Source: Diadema setosum (Eukaryota; Echinodermata; Echinoidea; Diadematoida; Diadematidae). Taken from it: DNA of 64,000 nt. Positions within the stretch are counted from its first letter, which is position 1; the number at the start of each line of letters is the position of its first letter. Shown here one piece after another: positions 35,801 through 47,800 of the stretch. The position numbers and the translations under genes were made by a program. The notes under the pieces are model-generated. The model was not told where the DNA came from and searched no databases. It saw only the letters and a program-made list of their open reading frames with translations. The DNA is taken from the NCBI GenBank assembly GCA_033980235.1, contig CM067069.1:2782255-2846254 (forward strand), in the 5' to 3' direction.

Positions 35801-38800
35801 ACCCACATTTTATCGCAAATAAAACACTTTAAGAAATCATGAATGTCAAATTTTCCACGAGTAATCGTATTCTCTGTAATTTGCAAAGAAGACCAATCAT
35901 TTGGGGAATGATTAAACATGAGTTTTTTGAAGACATATTTGTCCGTAAAAAGAGTGTAAATTATTGCTCGTGACCCAGCAAGTGTAAGGTATGTATAATG
36001 TGCCGTGCAAGCATGCGTGTTCAAGCATACAGCGTAGGTGTTTGGTGCAGTGTACAATGCATGTATGATGTACATACACACATTGTATGTGTCAACTGTG
36101 AATGAGACGTGTTCTTCTGTTAATCGGGTACTCCGCTTAATCGGGTAAGAAACGCTCTGCCGGAGCCTACCCGATTATGCGGAGAGTACTGTATTGATGA
36201 ATAATATGTACAGTTGAACCTCTCTTATCCGGCCTCCCTTTATCCGGATCTCTCTATTATACGGACTCAATCTCGCTGTGATTTTTTTAAAATAATTATG
36301 GGAGGAAAGGAAGATTCCCAACTCCTTGACAACTCCTACCCAAACACACATGAATTACATATTACTTCCAACATGATTAACATACATTACATCAAATTTC
36401 CTTCCAAATTGCTTTCCTCCAGACATTTCAACATCCCCAAACATCCCCAAATGTAACAATGAAAAGGTTGCAGTATACACATTACTACATGTGGTACTAC
36501 AATGGGCTACATCAGTACATGTGTATGTATATGTACATGTATAAAGCATTGAGTCTCCCGTATCCGGCCAAATCCCTTATCCGGATGAGCCCCGGTCCCG
36601 ACTTGTCCGGGTACGAGAGGTTCAACTGTACCTTATTTTGCTTTTCAAGTGCAGCAGTGTCTTTTCTTGACAAAGATAAAGTGTCATATTGTTTCTCAGT
36701 TTTTCGAAATACATAGAATCTTTGTAATGAAGTATCAACACCATTTGGCTGTTTAAATGTATTTAAACAAATATACTGTATCGTGAAATATTTTCAGTAT
36801 TCTTGCAGCAAATGTAGTGAATTTAATTTCATGCGTCACATATCTCACTTATTGTTATTTGCTGATTGAGTAGTGCATATTATATTTCACTAGTTAGTCT
36901 GTGATAATTCATTTCCTGTCTTGTTTGTATTTGTCCTTTACAACTCACAGTTTAGCTTGTGTGAAGCAGCACAAATCCCAGTCTGGTTGTTCAGGCGTCA
37001 GGGACAAGACAGCCTTTGTAGCTGTGAAAGACTTCAGTGAAAATCATCTTCTGAGTGGTATGTCTGATTTCAGCCAAAACAAAAACTTTAAATTAAGAGA
37101 AGAGTAAGATTTCTCATTGAATAATGAAGATAGTTGTCTCACTTTAATTTTGTTACTTCTATAAACATAAGATGAATCTGCTCTCACATTCTAATGCTAT
37201 CTTCTTTTTTCTTTGCTGAGCAGTCCATTTGCAGTGTAGTCATTTTTTACCATCTGTATCATTTTTAATATTGATTTGTGCATAAATTTAGGTGTTTGCA
37301 TTCTGGAGATTAAACTTAAACTTCCTTGTGTATTTATTTATTTTATTTTTTTTTCAGGGGGGAGGGGGATGGGATTTTGAAGATGTTTATTGTACTAGTC
37401 CTATTTTCAAACTTTGTTCAAGTATTTCTCATAAATGCTATTTTCTTTATGAGATAATGAAATAACAGTCAGAATTTCTATATTTTTTTAATTACATATT
37501 TTCCTTATATGATATTGAGTGTTTTAATTAAAGCTTACATTCATAATTTAAATGATGTTATTGTGATGTGGTGCTTATAACAAAGTGATTCTCTTTCTCA
37601 GACTACAGGTTTCTGGAAGATGCAGACAGGAAGCGCTACAGTGCAGTCGGTGATATCAAGAATAAACCAGGCTTCCTCAATTTCAGAGTGAGTAACATGT
37701 CTAAGGACACGCATCTGAGCCATTTCAAGTATTTAGACTCATAGCTAATCATTTCAGTTGCCATGATAGCAACTTCTTTTGTACTGTAAAGCTATAAGGG
37801 GATTATTGTGTTAGTTTATATTACAACATGATTCTGTGCCAATTATGCAAAATGAAAAAAAAAAAAATGAACATAGATTAGTTTCTGAAAGGATGACATA
37901 TTTTTCATCTTTCTCATCACAGGCTTTTCCTGGAAAAAAAAAGCAAACAACACAATTACTTGAGGTTTTCCAAACATTGCAATAACTTTTACGTGTGCAT
38001 GCAAACTGATTCCAAGTATTGGGGTATATTTTGTAGAAACGACTGAATCATATAGTCCATTACTAGGTCTGTAGTGTCTGATATCTCTTAAACTGAAATT
38101 ACGGCAGGCCATGGCCAACTAGTTTGTAAGTTTGCATTGTTTTGCCCTGACAGTGGAAACTTGTGAGCAAAGAGGCATACAAGAGACAGATCAGACTCAG
38201 ACTTCTGCCCCATCATTTCACCAAGCATCGGGAAAATTCTACCAGCTTCAACAAAAAGTGAGTGCCACGGTCTGTCTGTAGGGCGTCTATCTGTTGCGTA
38301 ACAAAGAGGTCAACCTCATAGTGTGAGAAATGGGGAAAAAAAAGATGAGAGGGATTTGCTGGTGCACAGATGACAGATTGTCTTAAAGCTGTCACAAACT
38401 GGTCAGAAATTGATGGTATTGTTCACTGATACAAATTTGTGATCATTGCAACTACATAAGCATTTGCAAGTTGCCGTTCATCGATGTAGATAAGCACTGA
38501 ATATTCAGTGTTTATAGTAGTGGTCATGGTAAAAGAAAAGATAAATCATGGGCATACATACTCAAATTGGACCCTTGTACAGTGGAAACTTGACATAACA
38601 AAATACCTGATATGTCAAACTAATTTCTCTGGTTCCAATGAATTTATTTCCTTTGTTTTGGTATTATTTATTGACTACTGATGTAACAAAACATCTGTTA
38701 TAAAGAACTAATTGTCTTGGTCCCAAGGATCTCATTATACTGAGTTTCCACTGTATCTACTAGAATACCGAGTTTCTGCCCCACAGCCATTTCTGGTTCT

Positions 38801-41800
38801 GATCCCTTTTAGCATTGGGTACTGCGTACATTGTATTTATTCAAATTAATGACTTCTTACATGTACATGTACATCAAGTTGTTTTTATTGCAACTCATTA
38901 ATTCATTGATTTAGATAAAATTGTGATCCTTGTTTCCCTGCAGGACTAAACTGATGATGTGGCATGTAAAATGGCTCTTCCCTCAAGCAGAAGCTGAGTA
39001 CATCGACATCAGGTAACAAACAGACCGATTAATGGATGTACCATGACTGGCAAGTCATTTTGATTTTCATCCCAATTTACATGCATACTATCTATTTGAG
39101 GAATACAATATGTATGCATACCCTGCACACAAAGTAGTTAATAGGTAATCCCCAAGCGTTACAGAAACCTCAGGACCTGACCAGGGCTCACCTCATTTTC
39201 TACCCCCATGTTTAGTAGTCATATGTTAGTCACATGTTAGTCACATGTTTGTGTCTCTGAGTTTTTAATATCAGACCATCTATTAAAGCACACAACTTTC
39301 AGCATACACTTTAAACGGTTATCACGTGGGTTTAGTACATAACGCCTCTGCCAACTTTGCAGTACGCATCCATTGACTGCTCCTCTGATTCTGGTTGACT
39401 CAAATCAACATTGCAAAGTCAATGTCATCCCAAATAAGTTGGAATGAGTGGAAAAAATTATAATTACAATGAAATAGGTCTTTTATGAGGAAAGAGATTA
39501 TTTCTGCAGAGGGGTGAAGATGTGCTGTGGCTGATTTTTTTTTTTTTTTTTATATCAACTTCTGCCTGTTCTAACTTCCATTGCAAGCTGTAGAGCCTAC
39601 GAGTGATATGCAATGTAGTCACTATTTGTAATTGTAGATGGATTGCTGTAAAAGTGGATATTTTGTGAGCGAATAATTTTTCGCATTCTGCCGAGTAAGA
39701 TGACTCTCGAAAACGAAAGTAAGGTGCATAATTATTCATCATTACCAACTAAAATCAACATTTTATAAAATCAAGACATTACCTGGTGGTATATATCTAC
39801 ACTAACAAGCAAAAATTTTCATGCACTTTTATTTTCGTGCTAGTTTCTGGTCGTGCAAAATGCACAAAAAAAAAATATCCACATTACAAAAATTTTGACT
39901 TTGACGGTACTTGGAGTTGAGGTCATGAATCTTAACTCACTAAAAGAGAATGGAAGATTTTTGATACTGGCAACAGTTTCCTCTCTGTCTTTCACAAAAA
40001 CAGACTTCAAGAGACAGTTCTTTTAAAAGAAGCATTGTGCAAGTACATCCATCCAGAGACTGCGGATCCAGTCATTAGACAGAGGTAAGAAAAAGAAAAC
40101 ATTGCCTTTTTCTGATTGCATTTATATGTTTCTGTTCTTGCTTGAATGTTGACGGTCTTAGTCACAATATCAGGGGCGGATCTAGCTTTTTATAAAGGAG
40201 GGTGTGGGAGGGAGAATTTTTGAAAATCTGTGTGTGAAAATGGCGTTTTCTTGCATCTAAAACACCACTATTTTTGGTATAGAGGTCATTGCCATAAATA
40301 GAAAAAAATAAAATTACAAGTTTAAAAAAAAGATAAGAAAAAAAAATGGTCCCCGGATTTTTTTTTTGGGGGGGGGGAACCCCCCAACCCCCCCCCCCCC
40401 CTCTAGATCCGCTTCTGAATATGCATTGGAAAACATTCTTCAGGTACTTAATCTAAACCACAAGTGCCTTTTAAGAGATGTTTTATCATTCAGAAGTCAA
40501 AATTACTATCTGTGTTGATTTGGGAAGTGAACATGGCATCATGAAATTCAGTCTTATTAACATCTTGGGTTGCTACAAACTTTTGAATGTACAAGGATTG
40601 ATTTCTGTATTAAAGGAGGCCCAGCTGCAAGGTATATTTTTCAGATACGCCAAATTATTTATTTTTTTATATGATTCATGTTGGCCTATGTAAACCTTCT
40701 ACTTTGAGAAGCATTTTCAAAATACAACTTTGTTGAAATATATTCATTGATTTTGTGTGTGTGTGTGTGTGTGTTTATTGAGATTTTGGTAATGTTCCCA
40801 ACATTCATACTCTGATATCAGATGTTTTCCTTTAAGTGTTTTTATTTTTACTTTTTTTGCAAAGCAAAGCCAAACTGAAAATGTGAAAAAATAAAAGCAT
40901 AAAAGCAAATGTCTCGTATGAGCCCTCACAGTTTTCTAATTTTGCTGATGAGAAAAGTTGTCATTAGAAGGAGGGTATAATTTTGGTTAAGATGGGGGAT
41001 TCAGATTTTTGCGAGATAATTAGAAAGTACTCATGAAATATGAAAGGGCATACAATTCTAAGAGGAATTTTAAGCTATTTGATGAAAATTGGTTTTGAAA
41101 TGGCTGGGATATCCAAAGACAAAGTAAAACAAAGTGCTCCTTTCAAAAGGTGGGTCCCTTCTTTTATTAGGACTTCTTGTTTCTGGATATCTCAGCCACT
41201 TCAAAACCAATTTTCATCAAATAAACTTTTGATTCTTGTTAGAATTGTATGCCCTTTCATATTTCATATGAGATTTCTCATTATCTCACAAAAAAGTCAG
41301 AAATGTAAAGTCCCATTCCAACCAAAACTATACATCATCCTTATAAGGAGTGATATGTTTTCATGGTGAGCCTGTTTAAGTAGCAAAAGAACAGTGTATG
41401 TGGTAAAGTGTACACAGATCTTTCCATGATTGAAAAGAAGACATTATACACCTGGCTGCAAGATTTGAAATGGAGATACATTTTCAAGGACACATTTTGA
41501 AGACCTTTGTTTACGTAATCTGTGTAATTGCGTTGCACAGTCAGAATTGCTGTTACAAATTGTTTGATTAATTCATGACAAATGTAATTTGCAGCTTCCG
41601 TCTGGCATATCCAGCCTGCTTCTGATGTAGTGTTGCTCTTATTAATGCTGCAATTTAATCAATCAATTGCTTCACTGCATAATGAATTATAGTGTATCAT
41701 TGAGAGCTTGCTGATTTCATTGAAACAAACCCTTTCGTTACCACTTGTAAAGCTACCCTTCACTATGATAACCTAGTTAAGTCCCTGTATATTGATTTTG

Positions 41801-44800
41801 GATCTTACAGAATGGGTTGAGAAAATTCTTCAATCTCACTGGTTGAGAGTTGTGTGTTGATTTTTACTAGCAATGTTCCCTTACTGGCTATGAGATGCAC
41901 TATAGCCACTGCAAACATGTCATTGTGTTCTTTTGCCTCTTGGCTACATTGTAGCTAACCATGCATCCTGTAAATTTGTCCAGTACTTCCAAAGAAGCAA
42001 GGCACCTATGGCAAGCCGAACGGAAATGCAGCCAGTAGATTTGCCATCAGCTGACATAATAAAGAAAGTGATTTCTGGCAGAAATTTGTTCCCGGTTCTC
42101 TGAAACAGTATATGCAAATGTCTGTTAGTGCGTCAGTAGGAATACTGAGCATGCAATAACTATGAAATTTAGCTTAAACCCATTGAGCTTCGTCTCAGAG
42201 ATTAAACATTCCATAGTTTACCTCATGCATACAATTCCTACTGACACACTCAGACCTGTGCATCCTTTGTATACTGGTGATCTATCAGTTTTTCAAAATA
42301 CAGCTTTTACGTAATATAGAATTTGCCTGTCTTCATGTACAAGAAACCCATACAAGACAGCAGCTTAAACAAAAACAAAAAACAAAACAAACAAACACCC
42401 ATCACTGGATAACCATAACATATTGAAAAAAAAGTAATTGTGTGAACATGCATTCAAATACAATACTGTATATGCAACAGATTTCATGGTACGTATGTAC
42501 ATTGATTTATGTGTATTTCACGCTACTTTTGACTTGTGCGAATTCTAAACCCATGAAAATCTCTTCACAGTTTTCTGTGTACATTTTTAATGAGTTAACG
42601 ATTGCACAGGGAGAATTCAAGGACCTGTGAAAATGCTTCTGAGCCATGCAGCGTGAAAAATTAATCACTCAAATATATCAATGTTTACAGTAGATCAATT
42701 TAAAATGCTGTAAAGCCATACTTTACAACCAAAAAAGTCTTTCAAAAGTGATTACATTTCACATTGGAACAGGTTAGAGTTTTATGTTTAAAACTGACAC
42801 TTGTGAGATTACAGATATCAGCAGATTCTGAAATAATTGTAGAGTTTGTGAGATATATTCTGCTACAGGTATCATCACACACACACATACAAAAAAAAAT
42901 ACACAGTGAAGGAATCTTAAAATATTCAGTTGCATTTTATTTGTACTACGTATTTGTAGTACAAGTACTACATACTATTCTTCGCATTTGTTGCATTATT
43001 CAACCAAAGTTGTATACAGTTGTATGTGAAGTCATATATACATGTACTTAAAACATTATTATGGATGTTGGTCAATGTATGGAGATATTGCTCAAGGCAT
43101 AGAATATATTCATACGTATTTCTGCAGCTTCCCCTCCCCCCCCCCCCCCCCCCCCCGAATAAAGAAAAGACGTCAGTCAAGATGAGCAGGATGGTGGGGG
43201 ATGCTTTGGAAGAGGGATATTTAGCCTGCTTACCAACCCTCACATTAATAGTTTTATTGAGTGTGACTCGAGCAGATAGAATAAATGATGCATCGAACAG
43301 TGGCAGTTTTGATTGTTTGGGAATAAACAAACATTATCAGGATAGTCTCATTATCATCAGTGCCCCACCCTCAAGTAATTTTCATCATATTCTGCCACAA
43401 GCTGTGGGTCAGTGTGCTCACCTTTCACCCTGCCCCTCAGGGCAGTGAATATTATTTCTCAACATGTTTTTTCTTCCCCTACCCCCTTTTTTAAAAAGCT
43501 GACAGTTGAGATTAAATTGTCATCATTCCATACTCTGTCATCTAGACCAAGCCCTCTCCCTCCCCCCCCCCCCCACGCCTTAGCGATTTGATATTTCACG
43601 TGTGACGCCCTTTCTGACTGAATAAATTGAGTGATCCGGATTCCTGGCCAGAGGGCTGTCATAGAATTCTCCCACCCTAGATATCCTGGCTTGACCCAGA
43701 TATGTACTTGTGTGTAGGTATATATAGAAGTGAGTGTACATATTTGCCCCTAAGATACCAGGGGATAAGGTGCTGAGAAAAGTGCATCAGCGTAGCTGCA
43801 GCATAATTTATGCATAATCACTGGATGTCCAATGAACTAGGAATCAAAGTTGTCACAGAAGTTAAAGGGATGGTATTGTATTGGTGGAGGTGAGGATTGA
43901 GCTTTTAAATTTTTGCGAGATACCAAGCAACAACTTATGAAGTAATACAGGGCATACCATTCTAAGAGGAATTCAGACTTTATTAGATGAAAATCGGTTT
44001 TGGAAAAGCTGAGACATCCAAAGACAAAGTGAAACAAAGCTATCCTAATGAAAAGTAGATTCTACCTTTTCTGGGATTGCTTTGTTTTGGATATCTCGAC
44101 CATTTCAAAACCAATTTTCACCAAATAAGCATTGAATCCCTCTTTGAATTACATGCAATTTCATATTACATGAGGGGTTTCTCCAATATCTCACCAAAAA
44201 TTTTAGAAACTTGAAGTTAGGTCTCAACCAAAACTATATGATCTCTTTAATAATTAAATACATTTTGTAGATGTATGCATAGCATATAGCTTTCTTATTT
44301 TTTTCTCTCTCTCTTTCATCCTCTCTCTCCCTCTTTCTATCTTTCTTTCTTCCTGATACTTGCATTCTCAGCTCTATTTTCATTCTGGGCGATCTTGTTT
44401 GTTTGTTTGTTTGTTTTTGGTTTGTTTTTTTTTTTCCGGGGGGGGGGGGATGGGGTCTTTATTTGCCTTCATTACTGGTATCTTTGTTTTCCTTTCTCAT
44501 ATTTTCCATTTCTGTCCTATTTCCCCTCTCTTTCTTTCTCCCTTACATTTTCTCTTTTCTCTTTCTTTCACATTTTCCATCTTTATCTTCATCTACTTCT
44601 CTCCCTCTCTTGTCTCTCCATCTCTCACTCTCTTTCTCTTCCCCTTCCCTCCTTCCTTCCTTCCCTCTTTCTCTGTCACATGTTAAAATCTCTCAGCTCA
44701 TTTCAGTCAATATTATATTTGTTATTTTTGTACTTGATCTTGTCCCTTCCTCCCAGACTGTGCCTATCTAGGTAATTGAATAGAAGGTGTATTGATTTGC

Positions 44801-47800
44801 TACTCCAGGATATGGCCTGATGAAGCCAGTGTTATGTACATCTACATGTAACCAGACATTTTGATATTTTAGTATGCCTATGGTGTATAAAGTTAGTGCA
44901 TGTATGCTGGAAGGATGAACAGATTATATATTTTGTCATTTATTTGCTTTTACTTTTCCTTACAAGGAAGTCTGAAATGTTTTACTTTTCATCTTTCTGT
45001 TGAGGATATAAAATGTAAATCAGAATTTCTGTCAAATAGCAAATCCACCTTCAGATTGAATACAATGTGACACACATTTTCTGCTTGGCAAACCAAAACT
45101 CATGTTCTGAATATTTCAGTGTGAAATATTTCAAGGTCTATTGGATTGAAACAATTACGGAGGATCTGTAATACCAGGGAGGTGGAAGTACTGGTAATAC
45201 TGTATATGCTTTTGTTTTCTGTATTACACTCATTTAATTAAGTCATTCACTTTCTTGTAGTTTTACAATATATGTGATGAGAACCACCTGATTTTTTTGT
45301 AAGATCTTTTCATTGGCTGTATGTATGTATGTTATCTCCAGTTATGGTCAACTGACTATGCTGTTAAATAGTCTTTTTTTTTTCAGCTGATATCACTGCC
45401 TTGATGGATAAGAAGAAATATGATTATCTCCAAGCATCCTCCATGATTCCTCTGAAATGTTAATTCTTTCTTCATTTTCCTGATGAGGGAAATTGCCCAT
45501 TTGCCCATTGTGTTACTACACACAGATATGACTCAGTTGTGGTACCCAGGGGTGCCAAAAAAAATCTGTCAGTTTGTTGAATTATTCACATTTTTTTTTT
45601 TGTCAGTCACTGTACCATGGATTACTGAAAAAAGGGGGAAAGCAAACGTAACTGCCTTATGTATAAAGACTTTGTAGCACTGATGTATTAAAAAAATACA
45701 AAAACAAAAAACAAAAAACAACAACTATGAATTCCTTTTAATTATGGATCTTGGGTGTACTAATGTAAACTGGAAAATCAAATTCTGTTCATTATCAAAA
45801 ATGGAATTCCAAGTGTCGGTTTCTTTCATTGGGGCCTGTGGTTAAAAGTTTGTGCACTTTCTTTACATTCCCTCAAAACCATGTAACTTTGGCAAGCATT
45901 TTTGCCATTGACTGTAATCAATGATATCTTTGTAGGAAAAGATCAGAAATTACCTGCCACTTCTTGCACAGATCAAATGAGCCAGCATAACATCTTTCCC
46001 TATTATTCCCACAATGATTATTGGAAAAAAAAGTATTATCATTATTATTGTAAACCTGAGTATAGTTGTGTTCAACACAGCTTAACAGTGGTGAATTGGA
46101 ATTGGAATACTAGTTAACCCCAATTTGGCCACCATGATAGCAATGTTTATCTGTACTTCTTGTGAAGACAAGATCTCCGTAACCCAGGGTATGATGGTAC
46201 CCGGAGTATGATGGGCAGCATCATGTCTTTTTCATTGGTGTCGCAGTGAGTTGGTTCAGTCGGTAGTGCGTCTGCCTACAGATCCGAATGACCCGGGTTC
46301 AATTCTCGAGTCTAACTGAGAAAGGTTGTGTGTAATCACACTGACCCCTCCAGTAAGAGGCAAAACACTCTGTCCCTCGGACAGGACATAAAATGGAGGT
46401 CCCGTGTATGAGAGAGTAACAACTCTTGCATGTAATGATCCCACTTTATTCATTCATTGCAAAGAGCAAAGTGCATAACCCAATGAAGTGGTCCCACCTT
46501 CCACGTAACTAGTGCAGCTAAATATGGGATATCCAGCCTTCTTCTCAGATGGAAATGAACTAACAAACACACCCTGATTTTGATGTGTAAATTTTGGCAG
46601 CTCTGATAATGCTGAGATGTTGCATACACATGTATTGTTCCTGAGTTATCAACTTACGTCATATCATTCCCTCGTGGCCATGCTCTCTTCTCTTGTGTAG
46701 GTTAAAGAGATACTGCTCTTGTGGAGTTGACAATGTTCAGGTGTTTATGAAGGTGGAAAACCAGCCAGCCAATGTCTTGAGGTGTGTGATATCTCTTTTT
46801 CTCTTGTGTCTATCTGTTATGTGATTGGTATCTGTTTTCAACAAGAGTTTATAAAGTCAAGCAACATGTTCAGTGATATGTTCAACTAAAATAATTTCAC
46901 ATACGGTTTAACAGGTGTACATGGACAGTCTATTTACATTTCTTATCCAAAATATATTTAAACTGTGAAAGTACTTGTGACAAATTCAATGTGTGGAATG
47001 CAGGTAGATTTGTTGGAACCTTTTAGCCAATGCTCTGAATGCAGTAAGCCACAGATTGCTGTCACATAAATTATGAGTAGACTTCTTTTGCTTGTAGACA
47101 CTACAAGTAGAGTCCAGCCCACATAAGTCCGGTGCTACAAAGTCAGTACTTCATATCAAATATGTTGAATATTTGTAAAGATACAAATTTTTTTATCATT
47201 TATGCCTTGAAATTACATTGATCTTTGAAATTTGTTGTGAGTACTACACAAGGGATACAGCGTTTGGCAATCTGTAATACAATAGCAATTATGTAAACTA
47301 GGATATGATAAGTCTTACTTTGAAAAGAAGACCAAACAGGGCATTTTCATGTTTTTCTAATGTGCCAGGCAAACACTTTCTTAATGCTCCATTTCCTTTC
47401 AGGTATCACCAGCTCTCCCTGAATAGGACATTGAAGGACAACCTGGTCGAAAAGTGTCTGGTGGAGTATCCCACAATGCACGTGGTGCTTCCTGAGAATG
47501 CTACCCAGTATCCGTTGCTAACCGCAGGCAAGTATGCACTTGATTCAAGGATGACTGGAGACCCTGGAGAATATCGCATAAACAGATGCAGGGAAGCGGA
47601 GAGCTAGAGTGCTTAAAGGTTTAGAAGAGAATTCTTCAATGCAGTCTGTCAAGACAATCAAGACCATAGCAACATCAACACATCCCCAAACATGGTGTCC
47701 CATTTGGGCATCTGAAAATACAGCAGCTGTTTGTTTGCATGAGTTAACCATTATTTGAAGAGAACTTGAGCACAATATAGGGCTGTTATGATCACTGAAT

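Noticed and set aside
35674..36081. 135-codon minus-strand frame
   Set aside because: It lies wholly inside a TIR element and shows no DDE or helix-turn-helix motif that I can see; kept only as a note in the element entry.
44360..44775. Three overlapping Phe/Ser/Leu-rich frames of 108-126 codons
   Set aside because: They are produced by a polypyrimidine tract in BCD1 intron 7.
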